From contig NC_090943.1 in NCBI RefSeq assembly GCF_040807025.1, forward strand, positions 143,942,764 to 144,006,763: a DNA stretch of 64,000 bases, written 5' to 3'. This stretch comes from Struthio camelus (Eukaryota > Chordata > Aves > Struthioniformes > Struthionidae). The notes below the pieces were generated by a model. It was not told where the DNA came from and did no database searches. It saw only the letters and a list, made by a program, of their open reading frames with translations. Position 1 is the first letter of the stretch; the number at the start of each line of letters is the position of its first letter. Made by a program: the position numbers and the translations under genes. Shown one piece after another: positions 29,301 to 42,400 of the stretch.

Positions 29301-30200
29301 ACACTCTTAGTCCCGAGAAGGGTTGTGGCGTGTGGAAAAAGTTCCAGACCAACCAATTCAGATGTCCTAAAGCTGATGCACCACAAAGGAAGAATTATTT
29401 TGTTAAATGCCTAAAATACTTAAGTAGGAACGCGTAGGGGGAAATCAGGAGAACTGAGACCGCACAAAAAGCAACAGCCCTTCAAAATGTATCTGCACTA
29501 AAAAATGAATTTAGCAATCACACTATAATTTAGTGAAATGCACTTGACCAAGTATTTTTCCAGTCTGCATGCTCAGCCATTCATTGTTCTAACTGCAAGA
29601 CGGTGACCAGATAGTTACAATTAGCATACTTCTTGAGAAATTTCTGTACAAAGTGCTCAGATGCTTTAAATGTCATTTGATTTTTCATAGACTTTCCAGA
29701 CCCGGACTGAAACAATCTATTTAGCTGCAGTCAAAACATGCTCCCTTTTATGTGCATGGAAAACATGTCAGGAAACCAACAGGAGCAAAATGGGGACGTA
29801 ACGCCAAAAGAGGGAGAGTCTAACCTGCTAATACTCTTGACATGCACCAAATTGCACAACCAATATGCACAACCGCTCATCATTTCTGCAAATAATATAT
29901 GAACAGCTGAATTTCTAAGCAGTAAGATGTGGATACGCTTTATGACAACGTATGTCAGATAGGAATACCATACAAAGATTTCTGAAACGTATGCCTTTAT
30001 TCCACTCGTTACCTCACTTTACATGTAATATACATTAATATAAGGGAACAGTCTAGGTAACCCAGGGAAAAAGCAACTATGAAAGATGGGACTAACTCAT
30101 TTACGAGCCAATTCTGCACTGCTTTTAAGTTTTTTTGGGTTTTTTTTAATGCCCCCTGAGACAGGCTAGAAACAGAGCACGGAAAATTATTATTATTACT
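20354..30200 (-). other. ZFPM2 intronic DNA between candidate exon and CpG island
   Basis: AT-rich, noncoding in appearance. It contains A-runs near 22321-22336 and 27119-27132, and an imperfect local duplication of an AACTAAACTAAA-AATAAAC unit at about 27399-27441. The perfect inverted repeat at 27465-27491 is listed separately. Isolated open frames (up to 122 codons at 26672-27040, plus) show no recognisable domain. I looked here for the canonical upstream FOG-2 exon and did not find it. Confidence 0.6.
27465..27491. repeat. Perfect 10-bp inverted repeat
   Basis: TTAACTATCT (27465-27474) and AGATAGTTAA (27482-27491) are exact reverse complements separated by 7 nt. The stem is AT-rich and short. 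No function is implied. Confidence 0.7.
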
Positions 30201-30374
30201 GTTATCACTGTGAAATCCGGGGCAGATCCGCTGGTGGGCGGCGAGCAAGGGCCGGCCGCCCCGCTCGCCCCCCGCCGCCGGGGCCTTCTAGAGCCTTCTC
30301 GGGTCGCACCGTGCGGAGCGGCACGAGGAGGCGGCGGCGGCGCCAGGCTAGAGCGGCCGTCCGCGCGCCGCTCT

Positions 30375-30380
<6 letters not shown>

Positions 30381-30410
<30 letters not shown>
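30381..30410. repeat. (GGC)10 trinucleotide repeat
   Basis: Ten uninterrupted GGC units sit inside the CpG island, followed directly by the NRF1-like GCGCAGGCGCAG. If transcribed from the minus strand the RNA would contain (GCC)n. Such tracts in 5' exons are commonly length-variable. Confidence 0.95.
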
Positions 30411-30412
<2 letters not shown>

Positions 30413-30479
30413 AGGCGCAGCGCCCCTGGCGGCGCGCGGCCGGGGATGGGCGGCGGGTGACACAGGCGCCGAGCCGCCG

Positions 30480-30493
30480 CCAGCAGATGGCGC
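30480..30493 (+). promoter_or_regulatory. CTCF core motif
   Basis: CCAGCAGATGGCGC matches the vertebrate CTCF core CCASYAGRKGGCRS at all 14 positions, followed by TG. A second, imperfect match (one G short) is on the opposite strand around 30422-30436. The site lies within the CpG island and would be sensitive to methylation there. Confidence 0.6.
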
Positions 30494-30563
30494 TGCCGCC
30501 CCGCCGCCCGCCCCGCTGCCCGGGGCGGGGGGAGGCCGGGCGGGCGCCGTTATTTATTTAATT

Positions 30564-30659
30564 TTACACAACACTGAACACTGCACATTGTGCCACCGAG
30601 GCTGATAAAGCGGGGAGGTTTCGGGAAGTTTCATTAAGCGCTCTTGCCACTTTTTCCAT
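30564..30659 (-). other. 31-codon open frame with optimal Kozak start
   Basis: The minus strand reads GGCGGCATGG, a near-ideal translation start (G at -3 and +4). A 31-codon frame (MEKVARALNE to AVFSVV) runs from it to a stop. It lies about 100 nt downstream of a TATAAT-like element within the CpG island. It could be an upstream ORF or micropeptide of a minus-strand transcript. No family is recognised, and without RNA evidence it may be meaningless. Confidence 0.15.
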
Positions 30660-30860
30660 GCCGCCGCCGTTCCCCCCCCCCCTTGTGCTCGATGCTCGTC
30701 TCGTGCTTTTGTGACAAACGGGTCGTGGTTTTTCTGTCACGACAACGCAGAAAGATTTCCCTTCGGTGACCCGGGGAGTAAAGAGATTATAACGGTGACA
30801 GGCCGCGGCGGAGCTTCCCCACGTCACGCAGGGCAGAGCCGTCGCCCTCCTGGCCAGGCA

Positions 30861-33800
30861 CCCGCTAGGAGTATCGAGGAAATTTAAATAAACTATCAGA
30901 CAGACATGCCGAACAGCAACAAAAAAGCTCATCAGTTCATATTTAGGGACTATTTCTCCTCTCCTTCTAGATGTCATACCTCTATGCTTTTAAAATAGCC
31001 AAAAGGCTTAATAGGGCATTAATACGGTATTTGGCTTCCCGGTGTGTGAGTTCGCTAACCAGCAAGGTGTACTGGTAAACTACAAACCTGAACTGCTTTT
31101 TTGGCCTGTTATAGTTAAACAGAAACTTTCAGAAAAATGAAATGATGCCATAAATAAAGCATGCGTACAAAACATTTGTTGTCACGACCGCTGCGGAGAA
31201 GACCATGATGGATGCTGGAGCTCCTACAAAAGTGAATTTCTGACAATTAGACTGTGATGTGTATGTCCATCATACAGTGCCACGTAGTATATTAGGCTCC
31301 ACGTCAGAGCAGTGATGATGAGAAGGTAACTACTGCCCTCTGATCAGTCTCCCAAAACCCACTCAAAGCACTCTTTGAAGCAGACAGGACACTAAGCCAA
31401 AGGCAATACAGGGTGAAATTTGTAGACCCCCCCCTGGCTATTAGAATATTTTAACGGCAACTTTCTTCGCTTACGTACCACCACTTCTTTCTGCTTTAAC
31501 CATTCTGTTACTAAACTAGATGACAGCTAAAAGATGTAACTGAGACAGGAAATTATTCAGCACTAGCCTCTTCATAATATTTCTGTTGCTGAGCAAAACA
31601 GCATTCCAGGGTGCATGACTCTCACTGAAACAAATGGGAATCATGATATGAAAACTTCATGGAAACCTTTGAACACTTATCGCTGTCTCATGAGAATAAT
31701 AAAGAAATTCAAAGTCATGGATGCAGTGATCCTAGAAGAACTATCTGGCTTTTGGAGGAGCAGGGATTAGGCACTGAAGTAAAATTCTGCGAGCTTCAGA
31801 GTGCTGGCACGAACCCCTGTGTCCCAGTTGGCCCCTTCTTAGAACTGCACAACATCTTAAGTGAAATGGTATGAGGCTACTCTAAGTAAAGAGGTCACAG
31901 AGATTTAAAAAAAAAGTTCTATTAAATGTTTGGAATGCTCCTTGGAATAAGAGATTTTTATGTAGCAGAATGGAAGAACTGACAGCAATTTCGTATCAAG
32001 CCTTCTAGTCTGCCTGGAGAGCTACCCTGCTATTAAAGATATTCTCTAGAGGCAGCCCTGATCACATCCCTTCCCTAAAAAGACACATCTCTATACTTCA
32101 CTGACCAGTGCTATTGGACACAAAATGTTATCTACTACCTCTCTCCCTTTTAACTAGGACAAAGTACAATGAACAACTTGGAATCTCTCTAGGGTATGGA
32201 AACTGAATGCAATCTGGCGCAATGGAAGAATGCAGTTCATCATTACCTAACCTACGTACAACTCAGAACAAAACACATTCTCTTGAATGCTAGCCAGTTT
32301 ACAAGCAGTGAACCTCATGGTATCCACAACCTGCTGGAGATGCTTCACTGTCTCCTATCTTTATGTTCTGCCACAAGTTAGCACTCACGTGGACAACCAT
32401 CTGCATCTACAATTAAGAATCACTAAAATGTTCCATTACTCTTTCTGTTAAACTGTGCCTTCCTGGTCTTGAGAAGATGATTCTGTACCATCCTATCTCA
32501 AAAAAAGTGTCCTCACACTTCTTTATTAAGACACCGGAAAAATCAATGCTCTCTATACCCTGGAAGTGGAAACTGGATTTAGTGTCTATCTTCATAATGG
32601 AAAATATTGCCCATGTGTAGAAGAGACAGTTTAGACCTGTTTCCCCAGTCCTGGGAGATACTGCTTGACATAACACCATAAAATGCCTTTCAGTAGAGCT
32701 TCTTATTGTACGTTTAAGACTTTTTAGCTGGGGGTTCTCATTCAGTATCTTCTCCCTGATTAATTCTCTTTTCTCATTCCCTTTCGTCTCTGCTTTCAAC
32801 CTTGAACTCCAGTCCACGTTCTCTCCTGTACTTTCATCCCTCCTCAGTTTTCATTAAATGCAAACTGATAAAATATTAACTGATAATCTATATGCCAGTC
32901 AGGTAATAGGTACACTGTAAACAGGTATACATGTGCAAGTGTCTGATTTACAGGCCAGTACAAAATTCTCTCAAGTCCTTAGTGTGGGCAGTCTACTGGG
33001 ATGATACCGGGCTAAAACAGATGGTGATTTTTAAAGCTGATTTTTTGTACAGGTACACTGTTGCTACTCAGGTACATACGTTCATGGCACTACTGGAGAC
33101 GCAGGAACTACAGCTGAGATACTGTGCCTTGTGTCCTTCAGTTATGAATTCATGCAAGTTCTGCGCAAGTCTCTCTGAATCTGACTTAACATTATAACTG
33201 ATTGCTCATTTACCTTATATACAGTATTAGTAGCTGAATTAACTACACAAACAGCTGTAGAGTGAATAAAAGATTGAGAAATGGAAATAGCAAACTGTAG
33301 TTGTAATATTTTTGGGAAAAGGCTCTATTTGGTTGGTTTTCACAGGTCATTCAATGACTATTGAGCTTCTTGACCTTAAGTACCCTATGTATAATTGCAC
33401 GCCTTTCAAATGTTAGCCCACAAATCTAAGCTGTATCTAATAGATACAGCTACTTCTCTGGAAACAGAAGAGTGCCAAGATAATATGATATTTGAGAATA
33501 AATTTAAAGAAGATTTCTGGCAATACCAGAAGGAAGTTCTAACATGAACAACTTTATGAGAAAAGCATAAGTCATTGTGGGAGAAAAAGATATAAAAAGG
33601 ATAAGCAACCAGTTTCTTGGGCTAAGCAAATACAACATTTGGAGGGGAAGACAAAGGAGACTAGAAGACAGAAATATGAAGGATTTTGCAGGTAAGAAAG
33701 AGAGACCTTAATGTACCAAGTACAATGGTAAAGAGATCCAGAGAGGATTTAAAAGGGCATAGCTGGGTGTATGTTAAGTGAGCTACACAATTTTCTCAGT

Positions 33801-36800
33801 AGACTTCTTTACTTGCTGGATAGGTTTGAGAACAATTTCAGGCACAGCAGAGAGACCAAGACTGCCGTCAGCGGGCCACAATGAAGAAAGTTATTCCAGA
33901 TCTTGCTCTGACTTCTGATGTGTTCTCATCCACCTTTCTGGAGAATTTCAAATGTATCCACTGGTGGGCATACTTGCACCTGCAGAGCAGCTCTCTACTC
34001 TTCTACTACGGGCAATGACAAAAAGCCACATAGGGCTGGCTCTCAAAGCACATTTTAAAAACTTAATTAATATAAGGGATATAAAAGCCATTACCTAAAA
34101 AAAAAAAAATTGCTTTAATACTCTTTCATTATTAATTATTATTAATAATTAAGTATTCTTGCTTTATGTATTCAAGACACCTCAAGATAGGTTCCTGCCC
34201 CAAGGAGTTTGCTATGGAAAGGCCAGATCTTTAAAATCTTTATGTGTAATAACTAGTGCCTAATCTGTGAGTAACCATCAACTATTTACATGAATAAGCA
34301 CTGCTTTGTGTCAGTCCTATGTGTAGACTTTGGCCCTTTGGCCTCCAGACTGACAGGAGATGAAAAAGAAAGAATGGGAGACAAAGGACAGAAATGACCT
34401 GGGTAATGGCAATAAAAATGAATACAACAGCAATGTGTGGGGCAGATTACACAAAATGCCTGCTAGTAGGTGCAGATCCCGTTAATTCCTTTGTGAGTAT
34501 ATGTAGAGTCCTTAGCTACAGCACTTTCAATTTTTAATGGATTGATGTATATTTCTGAGACAGTGAAGTCCAGGAGGAGGCTAGGGGTAGTGGATAATTC
34601 TCGAAGGCCAGCTGAAAGGTATGAGTTTTGATGAGGGATTTGAAGGAGGAGTTGCAAATACTCTCATATGCATAGATTGTCTACTTTTTCCCCAATGTAA
34701 ATCATTATATTTCTTGCCCCAATTTTTTATCAAATTCACTTCCAACTTATTTCAGTCTGTCACAATAATATTTTCATATGAGGAGTGTTGTAACCTAATT
34801 CCTTCATTTGAATAATACATTCATTTTTAATTACTGCAACTTGATCTCAGATTATTCAAATAACTGTTTCATTTTTTATGCTTACCCTGACCCCAGTGTA
34901 TTTATAGGCTTTTATCCTTACCTGATACCAGTGTAATGTAATTATAGATTGTATTTTAATCATCTACTATATCCTAGTGAGTTTGTTTAAATCACTCCAA
35001 TCCGGAGTCTTTTATTTCTGTGCCTTTTAAAATTCTACAATGGCGTTCTCATTGCATAAAAGCAATATTTTTGTAGTTTACGACAATGAATGAACATTTT
35101 GCATGCATTGCTGGCCATGTTTCTAATTTAAATTTTAAAAAGTCACTATAGAGAACTCTATGTAAAATGAAATCCTGCCTTGTAAACAGGCATGGGACAG
35201 CTCATCACTTTAAATACTTTTTTCATTGGTCCTATTCGCTTTCTAACATAACTTTGCAAGAAACAAAACCAGCAGAAGAAATCAACTTTTTTATCCTGTC
35301 ACAAATAGAAATATTTGTTGTACCAAGGACTGACAAAAAATTCATCTGTTCTATTCACAGCTGGCATATATTTACAGGTTATTTTACCTGTATTGGAAAG
35401 AATTCCATCTTGTACCCCCAAGAAAAATACTCTAGGTGGTTCATATTATCATTAGTCACAGCAACATTTTGACTGCTGTGGTTATAAATTCTCTTTGAGC
35501 AGAATTTAACTCTCAGAAACATAGCTTGTTCTGAGATTGTTCAGTTTTGCTTAACGATCAGTTTAAATGCAACAAATGTCATGTTTCTTCCACTCTCTTG
35601 TGGAAGTTCCACGCTCTCTTGCGTTGCTCTAGGAGTTCCCCCTTTCCCTGTTTTTGCTGTTGCTTCAGGAGTCAGAAGTCAGTGTGGGCAGGTGACACGC
35701 CTCACATTCACATGTCTTAAAGTACTGGTACCTTTCTTGCCATCAAATTGATTTGTATTAAGATAATTACCATTGTTTTAATCAAACAATACCCTCTTTT
35801 TGAATAGTCTTTTTTGTCGTGACACCTAGCAGAAAACAGTAATAGACCTGAGAATGTCCTTATAATGTACCTTCATTTGCAATGTCTGCATTTTTCTACA
35901 GAGTAAGATAATGTCCAAAGTTACTTCTGAATCATTTCATTCAACCTGAAGCTCAGCAGTGTGGTGCAACCAGTTATACTGTTCCCAAAGGTGAGCCTTC
36001 GTCTACAATGGGTAGGATAGGTGAAATAATAATCAAAAGAACAAAAAGCTATTAATAAATCTGTTAGTTTGCAGCCACTTACCTCTTTATCCTACTACGA
36101 AAATGGGACTGTATATGTCCTGCTTTTATTCATGTTACTTGCATTCTCCCTACCCTCACCCCTTTTCTAGAATTTTTAAACACATTTTTAACACCAGAAA
36201 TCTTTATCTCCTATTCTTGTCCATTCTTTGTGTGTCTCCATCCTGCATTCACTTTCTCTCTGGCATGTTGCTTTCAAATCTGATCCTTCCTACTTTCTAG
36301 GAAATAAGGTTCCAAAACCCACAAAAACATGATCCAAATGGATGTCTGTTGAGAAGCCAGGTAAGAAATGTCCGCTAGCTGCTTAGAAGTAGAAATAAAG
36401 TGGCTTGTTTTACTCCTGCCTCCTATCCCAGGTGGTCTCTTCTCAGTAACACTTAGAGCTGTCCAACATGTAGCCGATGGCTGAGGAATTCTGACTAGCA
36501 CCTTGAATTCCGTGAGCAGAAATAACTGTCCCACGATTGTCAAAAGGAAAAAAAAAAGAGAGTAAATAAGAAGAGGGACTATGAGTTTATTCAGTATAAT
36601 CACTGACTAAGATGAATTATTCTGCTTTTCCAAGATCCAGAGAGAGCAGCATGTTTCCCTCTGGGATTTCTACCACCATTTGGTCTAATATTCATTTTGC
36701 CTATAATAATACAAGCTTCATTAAAGGAGTAAAGCAGCAATTGTCTCCTTGAGATCAAAGGACAATCTGTTAAATAAAAGCAGTCGGATCTCTAGAATGA

Positions 36801-39361
36801 AATAGTAGGAAAAGTTCGAACTGAATTTTACGGTGAATCAAAATGTAAATTGTAATTTCACAAAGAAGACACAGAGCACAAAATTAACTTTGTGAAGACA
36901 TGGCAAGTGGATATGTTGATCTTAAATAATGTGAACCGATACTGCATACTTACCTATCAGTGGCATTTCTAACTATAACACTTCCAATAGATGAAAAAGG
37001 ATGATTGAATATTGGTCTTAAAAAATTACAATTAAACAGGAAACCTTTAATGGCTTATCAGATAAATTATCTGATTGATCTAGTTTCTATTTAAGTGATC
37101 TTTGTATTTGAAAGTTAATATGGCTTAAAAATCCATCTGTCAATCAACAATCATTCTGCAAATCTTGTGGCAGAACAGTACCTCTTTTAAAATGTGCCAC
37201 ATAGCACCTAATGTTATTCCTAATGTTGAATTTCACAGTTTAAGATTTGGTACTGGCAAATGGAACAGCAACTCTTTTGCCTAGTTTCAATATTGCTTTC
37301 TCTGGATGTTATAATAAAATCAGTGCACCTGCATTTATTATAAATGACACTTCAAATATGCTGAAAAGCCACAGATCTTGGGTTTGGACTAGTAGCTTAA
37401 AAAGGACAGTAGCAGTCAGGTGACCTGGTGCCTTCATGTACCTGCGAGTGAATAGCCGTGGAAACTTAGGGGAACAATCAGCTACCCTCAGTCAATGTAC
37501 CGTGTAGACTCCACAGGTGTAATTGGTAGCTCAGTGCATCCACACTTGTGAAATACATTGATGAATTTGAATAAAAAAATTAAAACATTACTATTATTAT
37601 CATTTCATCAAAAAACTGTAATTGCATCTTCTTTAGACCGGTCAAGTAAATTTCTAGTTCTGCTATGCCACTCTAATGCCGGTTAAACCAATGGAAAAAA
37701 AGATGGATATCTGAAAGATTATATGTATTTTTCTTCGAACAGAAATAAATGGCAAATTCCCACTTTAAAAACCCTTTGTGAATTCCACCTAGATGAGGTC
37801 CTTGATGTCTTTCTTTCTGTGTTTAAAATGCAAAACACAAGTACAAAAAAGGAAACAAGTATGAAAGAAATCAGTACTGATGCCTCAGCAGTACTTTGTT
37901 TAAAATGTCTATCATAGAAGAACATGAAAAATCTTTTTCATCACCAAAAAAACCCAGTATAATGCAACTAAATATAAGTAAATATTTAATAGAAATTCTA
38001 GTTTACCCAGGTTTCACATTGTAGGATTTTCTTTATATACCACAGTGATTTCTTTCAGAGGGAAAACGTGAATACTGGATAACTTTTTTGATACCTGTGA
38101 TTCATATTCACCTCTGGCACAAATAAGGGTGGGGACTTTGATAATATGATTTTTTCACAAGATACTAATTTCAATTTAAACAAGCTAAAATATTTCTACT
38201 GTCATTCAAGTGTCTTCTTATGAAAAATGCTGGATGTGACAGTGTTTTGCACTGTGGAAAAAAGCAAACAGCACTAGACACCTTGTGACAACAGGAGTCG
38301 CTGTTATGAGAGGGATAATTCAGCTTTCATAAACCATTGTATCTTGCTCCAACTTTCTACTGATTCAGCTCTCTTTTCAGCAAATTTCTGCACTGTGAGA
38401 TCTACATTGGCCAGCTACAATGCCGTTTGAAAAAAGGAACAATTATTTACTGGGAAATACAGAAATCCACCGAATTAGGCCATTAGACATCCAACAGAAG
38501 CAAACAATTTTTCTTCGGGACTGATTCTTGCTAGATTGGAGAGAGTGATCCAGAGGTAGTGGTCTCTATTTCTGTTTTACCAAGATCTTAAACTACATAG
38601 TACTTATCTCCCCATTTTTATAGTTAACGCATCCCTTAACTTTAGAGAAACAGCATTTGTTCCAACCTATACCAATAGGTTCAGATGATCTGTACAGAAT
38701 GCCACTCAAACGTTCTTGGATAGGAATATCATCCCTAATAATCAAACTTGATACACATACTGGTTCTTTGGCATGTCTATCATCATGGCCATCTGTTAGG
38801 GTGGAATTGTGCCTACTAACAAGGAGATATGCCAGTTTTAACATGATATAGGTGCCATCAAAATGCAAGCGATGAAGAAAAAGCTCTAGCAGGGATCAAT
38901 CTTTTGCAGAAAGATCCTCTGGGTAACAACCTAACTGTTAGGGATATAATGCTGAAATCTCTGATCATTAAAACCTTTGGTTGGTGTTTCTATCTCTGCC
39001 TGCCCTATCTGGGTTCCAGGCTTCACTCAACAGCATCAGTGCCTGGCATTTTACACTTGCTGTAGGAAACTTATACATCTGTCATACTCATTGATCATCC
39101 ACATTGACCTAATCACATCAAATAGCCTGATTTGAAAGTCAAATGACAATAAGATGAAATATTAATTTTGCACTTTTAAAAATCTGAATTGATATTGATA
39201 TTTTACTTTTAAAAATAAAACACAATCCTAGTTATAGAAATATCTTTGGAAGGTCTCCTTTACTAGTAGTTCCAGTTAAAAACATGACTCAGAAGCACTA
39301 CTACTGACATTGTGGTTAGCGGAATCAGTTCTCCTGCAGTCTTTGTGCTACTTCATAATCT
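30861..39361. other. ZFPM2 intronic DNA, no supported gene
   Basis: AT-rich sequence beyond the CpG island. A 134-codon minus-strand frame at 32413-32817 and a 101-codon plus-strand frame at 35167-35472 have no recognisable domain. An A-run lies near 34098-34110, and a palindromic AT segment (TTAATTATTATTAATAATTAA) near 34133-34153. A perfect 10-bp inverted repeat (AGCTGTATCT / AGATACAGCT, 3-nt spacer) is at 33429-33451. Nothing else is supported. Confidence 0.55.
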
Positions 39362-39985
39362 TTAGAAACATAAAGAAATACCTTACTGGAACAGATCAGT
39401 GGTCTTCCTAGTTCAGACCCTGTGTCCAGAAGTGGCAGCAGGAGATGTTATTTAGGAAGAGTAGGAGAACCTGGCCACCTTCTGCAGTTCATTCCCCTCC
39501 TGACCATGCACATGGATTAGGAATGTTACTGGGTACAGCCTATTGCTACTGTTTACAGATCTATTGTCCATGAATTTGTCCCATCTCTTTCTGAACCTGC
39601 TAATACTGTCTGCTTTCACAAAGTTCACTCCCTGCTATGGTAATCTGTTTTAAGTTGCTCTTCTCCTAGTTTCCTCCGATATTGCAGGATTTGAGGAATA
39701 AAAATTTTTTGTTCACTTATCCATCAGCTTCATGCTTTTGTAACCCTCATATTTCATATGAGGTCATATTTCCTCCTCAGTTTTCTCTTCATCAGTTGGA
39801 GGAGTCCCATATTTTTCAGCCTATTGTCTTAGGACAGCTGCTCCCTTGATCATTTCTTAAGCTGAAGAGATCAGAGCTGCACACTCAAGATCTGGTGCAC
39901 TGAGGATTCATATAATAGTAAAATTACACCCTCTGTCTCGTTCTCAAAACTATATAGACTTCTGTGATCTGTAGCAAAAGGTCTT
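39362..39985 (-). mobile_element. CR1-type LINE 3' fragment, old and degraded
   Basis: The plus strand reads as the antisense of an amniote CR1 3' region. CTTACTGGAACAGATCAGTGG corresponds to the usual ATACTGGGTCAGACCAATGG, and ATTGTCCATGAATTTGTCC to CCTCCATGAACTTATCTA. TTTCTGAACCTGCTAATAC corresponds to TTTTGAACCCAGTTATAC. The element is therefore inserted on the minus strand, with its 3' end at the low coordinate. No reverse-transcriptase frame survives. The upper boundary is approximate. Confidence 0.7.
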
Positions 39986-42400
39986 TAGATATGCTTAAAT
40001 TAGAAACGTACCCTCAGGCAACTGAATGGTTGTTTTCTGGGCTAGATAAAGCTGTATGTTGTCACTGAAAGTTCTGTTTGATACTTCTAACTTTCACAGG
40101 ATACAAAGACACATGGCATGTCACACCTGTAATCATGTGGCTATGCATTAAACCATATAACCATAATAATGGTGAAAGGCTTCATAACATGACCATGCCC
40201 ATAACTTGTAATATTAGATAGGCTAGGATACATATAGCTGAAAACATAGTAAAAAATTTTCAGTCAATCATATAGTCAATGCACATTTTCTTGAGAACCA
40301 ACTTGGAAATGCTTAGTGATCTTTTAGGCAACCATAAGAGCTTGGAGAATGAAAGTTTGATACTCTTGATCACAGTAGACCAAAGTCCTCTACAAGAAAT
40401 TCATCACGCAATTTCCATTTATACAATCTGCTACTCTACCAGCAGAATTTCTGTGTCAATCAAAATAAATCTCTGAGAACGCTTATGGCTGCATAAAGTG
40501 TCAGCCCTTCCTATAGGCTGGTACCCGTAGCCAGCGGCGTCATAAGAAACTCCTGCTCCTGATTTGTTTCTTAATCTCGTGCCAGTTCCTGCTGTCACAT
40601 CTGCTCATTCTTTTCCAGCTCTCTAAGTTACTGGATACACAATCTCTTTGCAACAGGTGAGCCCATTTCAGCCAGTGTAGCAGCTGGGGCACATGAGTGT
40701 GGATTAATGGCACCTGAAACATGCCAGACTCTCAGTATCACAGATGATTGTTCTTCTTCCAGCTTGGCTTTCAAAGATGATACCACTGTGCCAGTGCTCT
40801 GAGGAGAAGACCTGCTGTCTCCTCTGTTTTGTTTGGCTACAGCTTTGGAGAAGGGAAGAATATATTACCAATAAAATTATGTTCTCTTTTAAGCATTACA
40901 CCACCCTTGATAAGTTATTTGCGTTTCAAGGTTAATAGCTTCTTTTCTGTTTCCAGGGTTCTCTGAATCTTGACTCTTCTGTCTCCACTACAGGCTTGAC
41001 CATTTGATTTGCCAGACAAGATGACAATTCAAAACAAAAGCCCCTCTTTGTTAGATAAAACCAGTGATAAATGCAGTGACAAAATTTACTAAATGCAGGC
41101 TTAGTATATTATATCAACCCAAAGTAAATACAGGTATGTATATTTGATCTTTTGGGAGTAAATCTTTCATCATGGTTTTCATCAGTAAGCTGGAGTGGTA
41201 ATAATAGTTTATGGCAGATTTCCTAAAACTTATAATGCAGAAACAATCAATCAGAATATGAAAAATTATATGATACATTTTCAGCATTTGCCATCTATGA
41301 CAAATATTCCAAATGTTGAAAGTTACTATTTACTTTTCTCTGCAATGGCTGTAAAATTCCAGCTGTCCCTGCTGTATCTACTGAAGGGAAGATAGGATAA
41401 GAAACATATAACATCTTTTTCTTAGCAAATTACTCTATTTGAGGCCTAGAATATGCTAGGAAAGCCAGTATCTATTGGTGCACAAATCTGCTTTTTGCAA
41501 AGAAACCAAATTCCTGGGGAGGAAAACAGCTATATACTGTCTGCGGGAATGGAAAAAGCAACAAATTCATGTTGCCAAAAGACAAATCAAAGAATGGGAA
41601 AATGTATTGTTTTACTAACAGACATACATATCAACAGCCTATGAAGCTGTTTTTGTCAGTCTAATCTATCATTATCCAAGGAATTATTGATGGAAACTTT
41701 ATCTATGCTCTATGTAACTGTAACAAAGACTGACAGCTGCATAGCTTCAGGAAAAAGAACTACATCAAAAGGTCTTCTCTCAGCTAGGTGTGAATATCAT
41801 GACATCAAGTCAAAATGACTGTCCACTGGAACTAACACACCACAGAAATGAGCGTGATAGATAGCTGGGTAGATTGTCAGAGGCCTGAAGGAACAGCACT
41901 GGTGTTCATAATGGTGATTTTCTATGTTTACTGTGTCCATACTAAGTTTAGATTGTACCATAAAAATCAAGTGGCATCAGCATTAGAACATATTTACCTG
42001 TATGTGTGAAAATATATAAAGCTGAGCAGTAGCAGGAAAGAGAGAGCAAGAATGATTTTTTTTTTCTTTTCTTTTCTGATTGAGAATGAGTCTTGCTGAA
42101 CGCTGTAGCAGACTCTTAAAGGAAGACCCTTAAATCCCAAAACTGATGAACACCAATCTGCAGAATAGGGCCTAACTGTTCTTTTTTTAAAAAAAAATCG
42201 ATTCCTTTTCTCCAATAAAAAGAAAATGTTAAATTCCACAATAAAAGATTCTACCACTACATTATATTTTCAGTCATAAATAACGACTTTCACAATGTTA
42301 GATTTTTAATAGGATGGGAGCTCTGTTTTATTGAAGTTCAGGGTAAACTTGAAGACTGTAATGGAAGAGTGTATGATTCATTTTGATTTTATTAAAATTG

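Larger units (their letters stand above)
30220..30860. promoter_or_regulatory. Intragenic CpG island, candidate promoter/insulator
   Basis: In a 64-kb AT-rich window this is the only segment with extreme GC and CpG density, strongest at 30225-30545 and weaker to about 30860. It contains several GC boxes (GGGCGG and its complement), an NRF1-like GGCGCAGGCGCAG (30408-30420), a CTCF core (30480-30493), (GGC)10, and a CACGTCAC (CRE/ATF-like, about 30809-30817). On the minus strand a TTATAAT lies near 30792-30786. CpG islands in vertebrates usually mark promoters. This one lies inside ZFPM2, upstream of the 207-nt exon. It could drive an alternative ZFPM2 transcript (minus), an antisense lncRNA (plus), or both. 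Direction cannot be decided from sequence. Confidence 0.75.

Noticed and set aside
30146..30605. Open frames of 105 and 131 codons across the CpG island on opposite strands
   Set aside because: Stop-poor GC-rich DNA; the peptides are poly-Pro or poly-Gly/Ala runs from the GGC repeat, and the frames are mutually overlapping.
31331..31350. CTCF-like GATCAGAGGGCAG on the minus strand
   Set aside because: Only about 11 of 14 core positions match; expected by chance.
32413..32817. 134-codon minus-strand frame considered as a possible exon or transposon remnant
   Set aside because: I could not match it to any ZFPM2 segment or transposase, and a plausible splice pair was not evident.
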